NCBI GenBank assembly: GCA_963832725.1
Contig: CAWHVG010000005.1
Coordinates: 2,356,001-2,420,000, forward strand
Reading direction: 5' to 3'
Origin: JAEZBP01 sp963832725
GTDB lineage: Bacteria > Myxococcota_A > Polyangia > Polyangiales > Sandaracinaceae
Length of the DNA: 64,000 nt
In this document: piece after piece, positions 26,058-36,574 of the stretch
How positions within the stretch are numbered: position 1 is the first letter of the stretch
Layout: each line of letters begins with the position of its first letter
Translations under genes and position numbers: made by a program
The notes under the pieces: generated by a model
What the model saw: the letters and a program-made list of their open reading frames with translations, nothing else
What the model was told of the DNA's origin: nothing
Database searches by the model: none

Positions 26058-29000
26058 TCAGCCGCGCTCGTTCGCCGGGATCGCGACCGCCTCCAGGCTG
26101 CCGTCGTCCGCCAGCCGATAGCGCAGGCGCGTGCTCTCCCGCGTCAGCGAGATCGGCAAGCGCTCGATGTGCTCGGCGTCGGTGCCGAGGCCGGTGATCA
26201 CCAGCAGCTCGGCCTCGAGATCGCGGATCTCGTCGCGCTCGTTCCGCCGCACCTCGAAGAGGTAGTCGCCGTCCTCCCGCTCGCGGACCCGCGTGGCGTA
26301 GATGCCGTGCTCCGCGCCGCCGAGCTCGGTGGGCTCCCAGCCGACGTCCTCGTCGGTGCTCGGAAAGCGCGCCACGAGCTCGGGGTGGTCGTCCGGGTGG
26401 CGCCAGGTCAGCGCCGCGAAGATGGCCGGCGGCTCCCTGAGCGCGCCCGACTGCCGCTCGCGACGCCGCACGGCCGCCAAGGTCGCCTCGTCTTCCGCCG
26501 CCGCGCGAAGCCGCGCCAGCCGCACTGTCGTCCACAGACGTGCGTAGCCCGCCGCCCCTTCGTCGACGCCGGGATCGGTCGACTCGCTCAGCCGCTGCTC
26601 GAGGCGGAGCGCCTCGTCGATGCGCCCGGCATCCGCCGCCGCCCGCGCGAGCAGCAAGAGCACCTCGCCGTCACCCGGCCTCAGCCGCGCCAGCGTCCGA
26701 TACTCACGGTACGCGTCGTCCGGCCAGCCGTGGGCGCGGTAGAGATCGCCGAGCCGCCAGCGCGCCCAGGGATCGAGCGGCGTGCGCTCCACCAGCTCGC
26801 TGAACACCCGCCGCGCCTCCGGCACGTTCTCCTGCCGCAGCCAGAACTCGCCGACCGCCGTCCGCACCCGCGCGTCGGCCAGCGGATCAGAGCTCAGCTC
26901 CCGCGCCAATCGGCGGGCCTCGCCGAGCTCGTCCACCTGCTCGAGCAGCGAGAGGAGGCGCAGCCTGAATCCATCTCGTCGGGCGCGACCTCCAGCCACT
27001 GCCGCACCAGCCGCAACCGGTAGTGGGGATCCTCGTGGGTCTTCCACAGCGTCGAGAAGAGGTGCCAGTCGACCGGCACGTCGAGCCCCAGCCCGGCCCG
27101 GACGGCCATCACGTCCCGAGGGCTGCGGACATTGCGGAGGATGACCCGGCGCAGGTAGGCGGCGATGGACTCGTTGCCGCGGAACGCGCGGTAGAGCGCG
27201 ACCTGGCCCGGGACGCCGCCGACGTGGCCGATCATCTGATGAAGGAGCGTCCGCCGGGCGCGCCAGGTGCTCAGCTCGCACTGTCGGCTGGCGTCCCGCC
27301 ACACGCTGAGCGCGCCGCTCGCGCCACCGTTGACCGCCAGTCGCTCGCGCCAGAGCGCCCGCCGGACGTCGAGCCCCTGTCGGGACGCGTCGCTGCACTG
27401 CCGGCGCGAGCCGAACTCCCGCTCCGGCATCGCGAAGCTGAGCGTGTGGCGGACCGAGACCGTCCCCGCCGCGCCGGTGGCCGGGAAGCGCAGGCCGCGG
27501 ATCTCGGTCTCGACGCAGCGCGTCGAATCGTCGTCGCCGATCGACTGCCGCACGATGTGGACCGAGTCGGGGTTGCCCTGGCCGTCGACCTGGACCTCCA
27601 CCACCATCTCGCCGGCCAGATCCGGTCGAACGATGGAGCGCCGCTCGTAGCAGCCGCGGGGCCCACGCTCGCCGCTCCGCAAGGCGCGCTTCACCGCCGC
27701 GCGCGCCAGCCCGCCATCGGCGCCGTAGCCGGAGCTCCCAGCGCGAGACTCGTCGTCCGTGTCCACCCGCGACACCCAGGTCGTCTCCGGCGACATCGCC
27801 GGCTCGGGCTGCTCGCGCTGGATACGCCGGCGCCAACCTTCTTCGTCTGGGGTCAGCATGGCAGCCTGCACCGACGCGCCGCCGCCGCCGAGCCCCCACG
27901 CGACGCCGAGCGGGTCGTAGTCGAAGCCGGTCACCGGCTGCGAGGTGCCGCGGGGCACGCCGCCGACCACCAGCGAGGTCCAGGGCGAGACGAGCCCGAA
28001 GCGCAGGCCGAGATCCACCATCGCCTCGCGGCCGGCGTCCTGATCGACGAGCTCTGCCAGCCGATTCGTCGCCCAGCGCTTCTTGATGTCGCCCGCGTCG
28101 TGCACCACCGCACGCCGGACGTTCATCTGCCGCTCGAAGGGCTCGCCGTCGAAGCTGCCGCGGATGGTGATCTGCGAAGGCGAAGCGCCGACCAGGCGGC
28201 CGACCAAGCGCAGGTGCTCGCCGTCGCGGACCAGGATCGGGGGCCGCGGGTAGACGCGCTCCACGTTCTCGCCGAGATCCACGCTGACGCCGCGAAGGGT
28301 CGGCTGCGCCGCCTCCGCCAGGACGCGCATCACCGCCCGCGAGGCCTCGGTTCGATCCGTCACCTGATGGGCGTGGCCGTCGAAGAGTCGGCGCAGCAGC
28401 GCGACGTTCGAGCCGTCACCGACCGCCAGGCCGAAGAAGCGCGGCGGCGCGTCGAGGGTCGCCAGCGTCTCGCGCAGCGCGGTCGCGTCGAGATCGCCGG
28501 TGGTCGGGAGCCCGTCGCCGAGATAGAGGACCGCCGCTCGCGGCCGCCGGGCCACGAGCTGCGCCGCGTCGCGCAGGCTGCGCCCCAGATCGGTCGCGCC
28601 CCCGAGATCCACGCGGGAGATCGACTCGAGGAGCGCTTCGCGGTTCTCGTCGGTCGCCTCGACCAGCCCCTCTGGCGCGCCTTCCGGCGCGTGCGCCCGG
28701 ACGTCGGCCAGGCGGATGGCCACCCGATCGGTCGGCGTGACCTGCCGCAGCACGGCCTCGATCACCGCGCGCGCCACCTCGAGGTCCTCGGGATCGGTAT
28801 CGCCCGAGACGTCGAGGAGCATCACCAGCTCGAGCGGCGGCGGCGTGTCGGCCTCGCGCGCTTCCACGATGGCCGAGGTCGGCAGATCGAAGAGCACGTA
28901 GCTCTCCTCGCCTTCCGCCCGCGGCCCGCCGGCGTGCTCGATCGGCGCGCTGACCACGTAGCTCACGGCCTGATCGTCGGGCGGCGCCTCCTCGTCGTAG

Positions 29001-30211
29001 AGGTCCAGGGCGAAGTCGGCGCGCGGCCGGAAGTCGCTCTTGCGGAGGACGACGCGACCCTCCTCGACCGTGGCGCCCATCCCGGCTCGCAGGCCCGCCA
29101 GCTCGTCACCGGTGGTGTCGACCTGCAAGATCAGCTCGCCGATCGAAGGCGGCTCGCCCTCGGCGCGCATCGGGTAGACGTAGGTGCGGCGGTCGCCGAC
29201 GCGGTCGAGCCACTCGGTGTAGCGAAGGCGAACGCGGACGGTGGCGCCGGGCGCGACCGGGTTGATACGCGCGCGCAGCCGGTCCGGGCCGTCGTACGTC
29301 AGCTTCGCGCCCGCCATCGACGAGGGCCACCACGCGAGCTGGTAGCCGGACTCGACCGAGGTCGCGTTCACCACCGCCGACTGGAAGCCGCCGCCCTGAT
29401 CGAGCGCGAAGTCCTGCACGATGGCGCCGCGCGGCAGGCGGATGGACCACTCGCCCTCCAGCGTGTCGCTGCGCGCGTTGAAGAACGTCTGCACGACCTC
29501 GGTCTCGGCCAGGTCGCCGTGCACCCGCACGTTCACCTCGTGCGAGCGGATCGGCAGCGGCGTGCGCGCCTGCCCGAGCTGGTCGACGCGGCGGCCGGCC
29601 AGGACGCCGAGATGCGTCGTGTCCGGGTAGCGATCGCGACCGGGATCGGCGAGACCGCCGGTCCAGTCGTCCCAGAGCTCCTCCGGCTCCACGTCGGGCT
29701 CCGTGTTGCCCGCCAGCACCACGCGCTCGCCCTGCGCGAGCCGATCGCTGCCGCCTTCGCTGTGGAACGTGAGCTCGCCGGAGCCGCAGTAGACGGTGGT
29801 GCCCGCGTCGCCGAGCTCGACGGCGAAGGTGGCGTTCGTGGCCGTGACCGAGCCGTGGTCGGTGACGACGGTCGTCTCGTCGACGTTCGAAGCGTCGATC
29901 CAGATGCGTCCGTGCTGGAGCTTCAAGCTGGCCAGCTCGATCTCGGCCCGGCTGTCGCGATCGAAGAGCACCCACGCGCCCGAGTCGAGGGTGACGGCGC
30001 CGCGACCATCCGCGGCCGTCGTCGCGGTGGCGTGGTCTTCCACGCGGGCACGGTCCACGACCCGCTCGTCGTTCCCGTCGCGCTCCAACGTGAAGCCGCC
30101 GCGGATGACCTCCGCCGTGGCGACGGTCGGCGCGGGATCGTGGTGCCCTCCTCCGCAGCCGGCGAGGATCAGCGCGAGCCAGGCCACCTGCCTCGTGATG
30201 GTCTTCATCAT
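26058..30211 (-). CDS. Giant VIT/VWA lipoprotein with AgmX-like and TPR domains, frameshifted
   Basis: About 1384 residues. Lipobox LILAGCGG; FecR-like beta domain (~70-170: VTLDSGAWVLFDRDSRAEIE, LQHGRIWIDASNV); VIT domain (~215-340: VNVRVHGDLAETEVVQTFFN); VWA-like domain (~460-620) with a degenerate MIDAS, LLDVSGDTD; an AgmX/TonB-C-like domain (~850-925: CYERRSIVRPDLAGEMVVEV); TPR helices (ARRVFSELVERTPLD) and a final beta domain. ATG 30211 overlaps the stop of its upstream paralogue (ATGA). The frame breaks at GAATC 26967-26971, where one more T is needed (DEMDFRLRLLSLLE, matching FDLKLRLLAALE in the paralogue). Possible envelope scaffold; VIT-VWA pairs in animals are matrix proteins. Confidence 0.8.
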
Positions 30212-33200
30212 CGCCCCCCGCCCGGGCTGGTCTCGGTCAGCGAGCGCCCCGATATCGTCCACGCGTGCTCCTGGTGGTCGCCGTCGAAGGTCAGGTCGAC
30301 GAGCTCGACCTTCTCGTCCTCTTCGCCCTCGTTCCAGACGACGACGAGCTGGGCCGTGACGGCCGTGAGCTGCCCGTCCTCGTCGGCGCTGCGCCGGACC
30401 TCGATCCGGTAGGCGCCCTGCTCTTGCTCCTCGACGTCGAACGCCTCCAGCCCGAGCTCGGGCGAGATGTCGGTCGGTCGGGTGAGGCCGAGGCCCGGGT
30501 AGCCCGCCCAGAGCCCGAGCTGCGCGTCCGGATGCGACCACACCAGCGTCACGCGGAGCTGGGCCGACTCGCGCAGCACGCCGCTCCGCCGGAGACGCCG
30601 CGCCAGCGCCTCGAGCCGCTCCCCGTCGTCTTCGGCCTGCGCGCTCTTCTCGAGGCGCGCGAAGCGAACGCTCGACCAGAGGAGCGCGGTGCGGGCGATC
30701 CCCTGCGAGGCGCCCGGCTGGGCCGTCTGCATCAGCCCGCGCTCGAGCCGAAGCGCCTCGTCGACCCGCCCGGCGCCGGCGGCGGCCTGCGCGAGCAGGA
30801 GCTTGGCCGTCGGATCGTCGGGCCGGATCTCGATCAGCGTCTGGTACTGCCGGTAGGCGTCCTCGAACCAGCCGTGAGCGCGGTAGAGATCGCCGAGGCG
30901 ACGCCGGGCCAGCTCGTCCAGCGGCGCGAACTCCACGATCTCGCTGAACGCCCGCCGCGCGTCGTCCTCGCGGCCGAGACGCAGGAACATCTCGCCGATC
31001 GCGGTCCGGACGCCGGGATCGGCCAAGGGATCGGCGCGCATCCGATCCGCGAAGCGCTTGGCCTCATCCGTCCGCGAGGCGCGCTCGAGCGCGGCCAAGA
31101 GACGCAGCTTCAGGTCGAAGCTCTCCGGGTACTGCCAGCTCAGCCGGCGCAGCGCGCGGATGCGGGCGCTCTCGGTGGTGGCGCGGGCCAGAATCTGCTC
31201 GACCAGCGTCCAGTCCACGCCGGCGCCGAGACCGAACGCGCCGCGGACCGTCCGGAGATCGTCGGGCGTGCGGACGCGCCGGAAGATCTGAGCTCGCACG
31301 AGATCGCGCTCCGCCGCGCCCGAGAGCAGGCGGTAGAGCGAGAGCATCGCGTCGATCGAGCCTGCGCGGGCGAGCATCAGCGAGAGCAGCGCGCGACGGT
31401 CGCGCCAGGTAGGCGCTTCACAGCGGCGGATGGCCTCGCGGTAGGTGTCGAGCCAGGCGGCGGCGTTGCTCGCGCTGCTCAAGCGTTCGCGCCAGAGCGC
31501 GCGGCGGTCGTCGAGGAGAAGGTTCGCCGCGTCGCTGCAGCGGCGGGCGCGGTGCGCCGCGGGATCCTGGATGGTGACGATGCGGGTGACGGTCGTCTGC
31601 CACTCATCGGGCGCCGCTTCCTCACTGCCCAGAACCCCGTTCGCGTGGACGAAGCGGCGCGCATGGGCCGAGGTGCGGGGGCCGCGGTCGTCGCCGTCGC
31701 TCGCGCGGTTGCGTCGCCTCGACGGGTGAACGCTGCGTTCGAGCACCTCGTTGCCGGCGGCCCCGTAGCGGTTCCCGCTGCCCGAGCCGGCGCCGTGACC
31801 GATGGTGCCCAGGTCACCGAGGCCGACGGTGCCGCCGCCTCTCCCTCCGCCGCCGCGACCGGTCCCGCGCAGTCCGAGGCCGCCGGCGGGCGCACGGGCG
31901 CTGCCGCCGCCTCCGCCGACGGCAGCCAGCCCGCCGGTTTCCCCCACGAAGTCCATCAGGTCAGCCGGTGCGTCGTTTTGATCCATCAGCGCGCCGGTCG
32001 CCGCCGTCGGGTCGTTGCCGAGCTCCGTCTCGTCCGAGGCGCCTTCGCCGCCGTAGCCCTGGGCGAGCGAGTCCATCGGGCGCTGCGGGCCCGCCGCCGC
32101 TCGCTCCATGTCCGCGCCCGTATCATCGTCGAAGTTTGCGGCGGTGGTGGCTTCGGGCGCTTCCATCGGCATCTGCTCCTGCCGCGCGGGAGGCGGCGCG
32201 GGCTCGGCGGCCGGCAGGCGCTGCTGCTCTCTGAGCGCCATGTCCGCCGCCGGCGCACCAGGAACGGTGGGTGTCGACGCCGCACCCGCGGTCGGCGCCG
32301 CTTCTTCCACCGCCTCCGGCTCCATCGCCTCGGGGGGAAAGAGGATCGAGTGGGACGCCGGGGCCTCGTCCTCACTGCTGCAGCCCGCCAGCGAGAGCGG
32401 CCCGATAGCGATCGCCAGCGCTCCCTCGAGGACCCGATCGCTCGTGCTCGGCCCGCCGACGGGCAAGAGCGGCCGATCGATCCAGACGCGCGCCTGCCAG
32501 CCCATCCGCGCCAGCTCGTTCCGGCTGGGCACGTAGTAGCTGGTGAAAGGCGTGATCAGCCCGTAGCGCGTGCCGAGCTCGGCCACCTCCTCGCGGCCTG
32601 CTCCGTCGAGCAGGAGCTGATGCAATCGCTCGCCGGCCCAGCGCAGGCGCAGATCCGTCGACGCCTCCGTCGACGCCGTCTGGATCGCGATGGTCTGCTC
32701 GAAGTCCTGCCCGGCCACGCTCCCGCGCACCGTCACGCTCGCGGGAAGATCGCCGCGGACGCGCCCGACGACCGGGAAGACGTCGCCGATCACCGCGTCC
32801 ATCGGCCGGCGCGGGTAGGCGTTCTCGATTCCGTCGCCGAGCTCGACCTCGACGTGATGCGCCACCGGCCGCTCGGCGTGGGCCAAGAGCCGGAGCGCCG
32901 CGTCGGCAGCCTGCGCGCGCTCCTCGACCCGCAGCGCCAGCCCGCCGCCTCGCGTCAGCGCCTGCAAGAGCTCCAGGTTCGCGTCGCTGCCGACCGCGAC
33001 CGCGTAGAGCCGCACCGGGCTCGGCAGCCGGGCCATCCGCTCGAGCAGCCCGTCCGCCCGCAGCTCGCCGACCGTGGGCGTTCCGTCGCCGACGTACACG
33101 ATCGCGCCCGGCCGCGAAGGATCGAGGAGCGCCGCCGCGTCCTCGATGGCCTGGCCGAGATCGGTCGCCCCGCCGGCCGGCACCCGCGCCAGCGCGTCGA

Positions 33201-34776
33201 GGAGCCCCTCCACGTTCGCGCGGCTGGCCTCGACCAGCTCCGGCGACTCGCCGGAGACCGGCCTGAGCCGCAGATCGCTGGTCACGATCGCCACGCGGTC
33301 GCGCTCGTCGAGGTGCGCCGCGATCGACTCCACCACGCTTCGCCCGAGCTCGAGGTGGCTGCGATCGGTGCCCGCCGAGACGTCCTCGAGCACCACCAGA
33401 TCGAGCCCCTCGGCGTCTTGACCGGCCAGCGACGCCGGCAAGACCAGCGGCAGATAGAAGTAGTCGCGCTCGTCGGCTTCGTTCGGCATCGCCGGCGCGT
33501 CGGGCGCGCGCGGCGGCGGCTCGTGGCGGGCCGTCCAGGCGCGCTGGGTCTCCGCCTCGCCGCCGACCAGCTCCATCCAGAAGTCGGCCCGCGGCCGGAA
33601 GTCGCTGCGCCGGATGCGCACGGCGCCGTGCTCGACCTGCGCGCCCATGCCGGCCCGCACGTGCTCGGCGCCCGAGTCCGAGACGTCGGCGCTGATCGAG
33701 AGCTCCTGGATGTGCGGCGGGTGGGCGCCTGCCCCCATCGGATAGCGATAGAGCCGCGGCGCGCCCGGCGCGGGAGGACGGAGCCACTCGGCGTAGCGGA
33801 TCACGATCCGGCGCGTCTCGCCGGGCTGGATCGGATAGATGCGGGCCCGGTAGCTGCCCGGCGCGTCCCACTCGAGCAGCGCGGGATCCTCCACCGAACC
33901 GCGATAGACCTGCTGCTGGTAGGCCTGCCGGGCCTGGGCGCGCTCGCGGACGTAGCCGTCGACGAGCCGGCTGTCGCGATCCACCGCGAAGCGCTGCAAA
34001 ACGGCGCTCTCGGGCACGCGGACCCGGTAGAGGCCCTCGACCGTCTCGCTGGCGGGGTTGAAGAAGAGCTGGTCGACCTCGGTGATGGCCAGATTGCCCT
34101 CGACCCGCACCCTCACGTCCAGCCGGCGGATGGTCAGCGGCCAGCGGGCGCGACCGATCTCGTCCGGGACGCGCCCTTCCAGCGTGCCCACGCCCTCGGG
34201 CGCCGACGCGTCGCTCGGGCCGGGTCGGGCCAACCCGCCGGTCCAGTCGGTCCACAGCGTCGCCGGCTGCACCTCGGCGTCCTCGCCGGACACGCGCAGC
34301 CTTTCACCCGCCGAGGCCACGCCGCGCGCGTCGCCGGCCGTCCAGCTCACCTCGCCGCGGATCACGTAGAGCGAGAGCGCGCCGTCCTCGAGCTCGGCGC
34401 TGAACGACGCGTCCGACGCACGGAGCACGGCGTCCGCGGCGTGCGTCTCGAGCTGCTCGCCCGGCTGCACCTCGGCGAAGAGGCGGCCCTTTCCGAGCTC
34501 CACCACCGCGCCGTCGACGACTCCGAGCTCGGTGTCGTCGCCCAGGAGGAGCCGGGGCCCCGAGTCGAGCGAGACCCGCGCCAGCCCGCGCTCGGGCGTG
34601 CGGATCCTCCCGGCGACCGACGCCCGGGCCACCTCGGCCACCGCGTCTTCGCCGAGCTGCGTCTGGCCGCGCACCGGCGTGACGGTGGCCACCGTCGTGT
34701 CGACGTCTTCGCCCACCCCGCCGCACCCGACGAGCGCGAGCAAGAGCGCGAGGCTCCCGAGCTGCTTCAATCGCAT
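30208..34776 (-). CDS. Giant VIT/VWA lipoprotein with Gly-rich linker and TPR domain
   Basis: 1522 residues, intact, from ATG 34776. Lipobox ALVGCGG (Cys18); FecR-like domain (~55-155: LDSGPRLLLGDDTELGVVDG); VIT domain (~210-330: VRVRVEGNLAITEVDQLFFN, SYRARIYPIQPGETRRIVI); VWA-like domain (~455-620) whose MIDAS is DVSAGTD rather than DxSxS; a 240-residue low-complexity linker (~810-1050) including a Gly/Arg-rich run; TPR helices (~1225-1360: ARRAFSEIVEFAPLDELARR, YRAHGWFEDAYRQYQTLIEI) and a closing beta domain. Couples into the downstream paralogue by ATGA. Both resemble the VIT-VWA-TPR proteins seen in myxobacterial genomes; probably a heterodimer or stepwise complex on the outer membrane (inference). 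Confidence 0.85.
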   Translation of the reverse strand: MRLKQLGSLALLLALVGCGGVGEDVDTTVATVTPVRGQTQLGEDAVAEVARASVAGRIRTPERGLARVSLDSGPRLLLGDDTELGVVDGAVVELGKGRLFAEVQPGEQLETHAADAVLRASDASFSAELEDGALSLYVIRGEVSWTAGDARGVASAGERLRVSGEDAEVQPATLWTDWTGGLARPGPSDASAPEGVGTLEGRVPDEIGRARWPLTIRRLDVRVRVEGNLAITEVDQLFFNPASETVEGLYRVRVPESAVLQRFAVDRDSRLVDGYVRERAQARQAYQQQVYRGSVEDPALLEWDAPGSYRARIYPIQPGETRRIVIRYAEWLRPPAPGAPRLYRYPMGAGAHPPHIQELSISADVSDSGAEHVRAGMGAQVEHGAVRIRRSDFRPRADFWMELVGGEAETQRAWTARHEPPPRAPDAPAMPNEADERDYFYLPLVLPASLAGQDAEGLDLVVLEDVSAGTDRSHLELGRSVVESIAAHLDERDRVAIVTSDLRLRPVSGESPELVEASRANVEGLLDALARVPAGGATDLGQAIEDAAALLDPSRPGAIVYVGDGTPTVGELRADGLLERMARLPSPVRLYAVAVGSDANLELLQALTRGGGLALRVEERAQAADAALRLLAHAERPVAHHVEVELGDGIENAYPRRPMDAVIGDVFPVVGRVRGDLPASVTVRGSVAGQDFEQTIAIQTASTEASTDLRLRWAGERLHQLLLDGAGREEVAELGTRYGLITPFTSYYVPSRNELARMGWQARVWIDRPLLPVGGPSTSDRVLEGALAIAIGPLSLAGCSSEDEAPASHSILFPPEAMEPEAVEEAAPTAGAASTPTVPGAPAADMALREQQRLPAAEPAPPPARQEQMPMEAPEATTAANFDDDTGADMERAAAGPQRPMDSLAQGYGGEGASDETELGNDPTAATGALMDQNDAPADLMDFVGETGGLAAVGGGGGSARAPAGGLGLRGTGRGGGGRGGGTVGLGDLGTIGHGAGSGSGNRYGAAGNEVLERSVHPSRRRNRASDGDDRGPRTSAHARRFVHANGVLGSEEAAPDEWQTTVTRIVTIQDPAAHRARRCSDAANLLLDDRRALWRERLSSASNAAAWLDTYREAIRRCEAPTWRDRRALLSLMLARAGSIDAMLSLYRLLSGAAERDLVRAQIFRRVRTPDDLRTVRGAFGLGAGVDWTLVEQILARATTESARIRALRRLSWQYPESFDLKLRLLAALERASRTDEAKRFADRMRADPLADPGVRTAIGEMFLRLGREDDARRAFSEIVEFAPLDELARRRLGDLYRAHGWFEDAYRQYQTLIEIRPDDPTAKLLLAQAAAGAGRVDEALRLERGLMQTAQPGASQGIARTALLWSSVRFARLEKSAQAEDDGERLEALARRLRRSGVLRESAQLRVTLVWSHPDAQLGLWAGYPGLGLTRPTDISPELGLEAFDVEEQEQGAYRIEVRRSADEDGQLTAVTAQLVVVWNEGEEDEKVELVDLTFDGDHQEHAWTISGRSLTETSPGGGR

Positions 34777-35104
34777 CGAATCCCCTTCGGCGAGCGCCGC
34801 GCCGGCGCACGCGCCTGCTCCGACCCGGGCTCCCCCCATCACCTTGGAGCTCCCCACCGACGGCGAGAGTACCGCAGGCGCGGCGCGGTCGAGGCAAACG
34901 ATTCGGTCCGGTGACGGCATGGAGCGCTCGGACGCGCGAAGCGCCCGTTCGGTTCGAGATACGTTTCCCGCCGGCATCCCTGCCTCGACCGCGCGGAGTC
35001 GCGAACGTTCCATGCGCAGCCGAAAGGCGACCCTCGACCCGTCAGCCAGACTCTGCGCGCGAAGCGCGGGGGTGCGACCGCCAGGGAGCACCCGAAGTGG
35101 GGTC

Positions 35105-35140
35105 GCGCGCAAAGCGCGCAGGGGGCGCTTCGAGCCCCCT
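35105..35140. repeat. Two adjacent hairpins
   Basis: GCGCGC-AAA-GCGCGC followed by AGGGGGC-7 bases-GCCCCCT. Similar to 1783-1801. Confidence 0.5.
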
Positions 35141-35284
35141 GAATACAGCGCCCGCAGCTATCAGCCACTCGGGTTGTCGCGACCAGCGCGTACCACCGCG
35201 CCGCCACCGCAGACTCGAGACGTTCGCGCGTGGAGCCCCGCAAGACGCGACCGCGCGTACAACCGCAGCTCTCACGGCGGACTT

Positions 35285-35700
35285 GGAGCTCCGCTCACGG
35301 CGCGGCCAACACACCGCGGCTTTGGCTGTGGAGGTTTTGCGCGCTAGTCGCGACGATCGGCGTGCAGTCGGAGCTCTGGTCCAGCGCGGCCAACACACCG
35401 CGTTTTGGCTGTGGAGGGTTACGCGCTGGTCGCGACGACCGGCGTGCAGTCGGAGCTCCGCTCACGGCGCGGCCAACACCCCGCGCGTTGGCTGTGGAGG
35501 TTTTGCGCGCTAGTCGCGACGATCGGCGTGCAGTCGGAGCTCTGGTCCAGCGCGGCCAACACACCGCGTTTTGGCTGTGGAGGGTTACGCGCTGGTCGCG
35601 ACGACCGGCGTGCAGTCGGAGCTCTGCTCACGGCGCGGCCAACACCCCGCGCGTTGGCTGTGGAGGTTTTGCGCGCTAGTCGCGACGATCGTAGTGGAGG
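35285..35700. repeat. Five-unit tandem array of two alternating unit types (A-B-A-B-A)
   Basis: Units start at 35285, 35370, 35452, 35536 and 35618, each GGAGCTC...GCGGCCAACAC...TTGGCTGTGGAGG...GTCGCGACGA. Type A (84-85 bp) has CGCTCACGGCG and GGTTTTGCGCGCTAGTCGCG; type B (82 bp) has TGGTCCAGCG and GGGTTACGCGCTGGTCGCG. The two B units are identical; the last two A units differ at one base in the shared part. An inverted fragment (TTGTCGCGACCAGCGCGTA) precedes the array at 35175-35193. Confidence 0.85.
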
Positions 35701-35723
35701 TAGTGCGCGGTGATCGTTTGTTT

Positions 35724-35817
35724 AGGGGGCTGCGCGCCCCTGGCGCGACTGCGTCGCGCCGTACCCCATCGGGGCGCGGACCTCCGGCGCCTTGGGCGTT
35801 GCGCGACTGCGTCGCGC
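35724..35817. repeat. Cluster of palindromes, one duplicated
   Basis: AGGGG-8-CCCCT (35724-35741), GGCGCGAC-TGC-GTCGCGCC (35742-35760) and the near-identical GCGCGAC-TGC-GTCGCGC (35801-35817). REP-like; could also end read-through transcripts before the sigma-factor gene. Confidence 0.55.
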
Positions 35818-35974
35818 TCGCCCGCGCCTGCGGTCCGCACCCGCCGCGCTGCGCGCGGAAGATCGCGACCGGGATCGGTGAAATACACGGTCCCCATCGC
35901 TCGTAATGGAGCGCGTGGGCACGAGCTGGCCCCCGAACTTCATGAAAGATTGCATGTTCTTACCGCTTCAGTGG

Positions 35975-36574
35975 ATGAGCGCCCCCACTTCGCCGGCATA
36001 CTCGGCCGATCGGAGGCGCGGCATCGACGCATCGCTGGAAGCTCGGGCATCCAGGGGGGACAAGCAGGCCCTCGAGGCGCTCCTGCGCGAGCACGGCCCG
36101 GCCGTGCACGACGTCTGCCGCTTCGTCGCCGGGCCCGCCGACGCCCACGACGCCACTCAGGAGGCGCTCGAGCGCATCGTGACGTCGATCGACCGCTTCG
36201 ACCCCGACCGCGGCTCCTTCCGGAGCTGGGCGCTGACCGTGTCGCGGAACCTCTGCCGGGATTGGCTCCGCCGCCGGGGGCTGGAGCGGCGCACCTTCGT
36301 CGACGACGGCGACACGACCACCGCCTGGACCGCCAGCGGCGCGCCGGGTCCGGAGCGCGTCGCGCTGGCCCGCATCGAGTCGGAGCGTCTGGCCGAGGCG
36401 CTGGAGACCCTGCCCGAGAACATGCGGCTGGCGGTGGTCCTCTATCACGTGCACGAATCGACCTACGAAGAGATCTCGAACGCGCTGGACGTCCCGATGG
36501 GGACCGTGATGACCTGGCTCCACCGCGGCCGAAAGCGGCTCCGGGCGGCGCTCCAGGACGAAGATGTGAGCTGA
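35975..36574 (+). CDS. ECF-type RNA polymerase sigma factor
   Basis: 199 residues from ATG 35975 (ATG 35942 or 35906 possible). Region 2: RGDKQALEALLREHGPAVHD, ATQEALERIVTSIDRFDPDR, SFRSWALTVSRNLCRDWLRR. Region 4: ALETLPENMRLAVVLYHVHE, TYEEISNALDVPMGTVMTWL, HRGRKRLRAAL. No region 3, as in ECF sigma factors. The stop overlaps the start of the anti-sigma gene (TGATG), so the two are made together in fixed ratio. The target regulon is unknown; the adjacent non-coding region is a place to look for an autoregulated promoter. Confidence 0.9.
   Translation: MSAPTSPAYSADRRRGIDASLEARASRGDKQALEALLREHGPAVHDVCRFVAGPADAHDATQEALERIVTSIDRFDPDRGSFRSWALTVSRNLCRDWLRRRGLERRTFVDDGDTTTAWTASGAPGPERVALARIESERLAEALETLPENMRLAVVLYHVHESTYEEISNALDVPMGTVMTWLHRGRKRLRAALQDEDVS

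Larger units (their letters stand above)
34777..35904. other. Repeat-rich non-coding region upstream of the sigma/anti-sigma operon
   Basis: No convincing gene on either strand in 1.1 kb. It contains hairpins at 35105-35140, an 84/82-bp tandem array at 35285-35700 and further hairpins at 35724-35817. Open frames across the array are low-complexity and change frame at every unit because unit length is not a multiple of three. It separates the divergently transcribed VIT/VWA pair from the sigma factor operon and may hold the promoters of both. Confidence 0.6.

Noticed and set aside
30265..34914. Very long open frame on the + strand opposite the VIT/VWA genes (also 27023-30412 and 51199-54438)
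   Set aside because: High-GC antisense shadows: Arg/Ala/Gly/Asp-rich composition without domains, while the minus-strand frames carry clear motifs throughout.
35285..35700. CRISPR array
   Set aside because: Units are contiguous tandem copies with two alternating types and no variable spacers; no cas genes are present.
35230..35713. Overlapping small proteins in the tandem array
   Set aside because: They differ in frame from unit to unit, are low-complexity, and have no ribosome sites.
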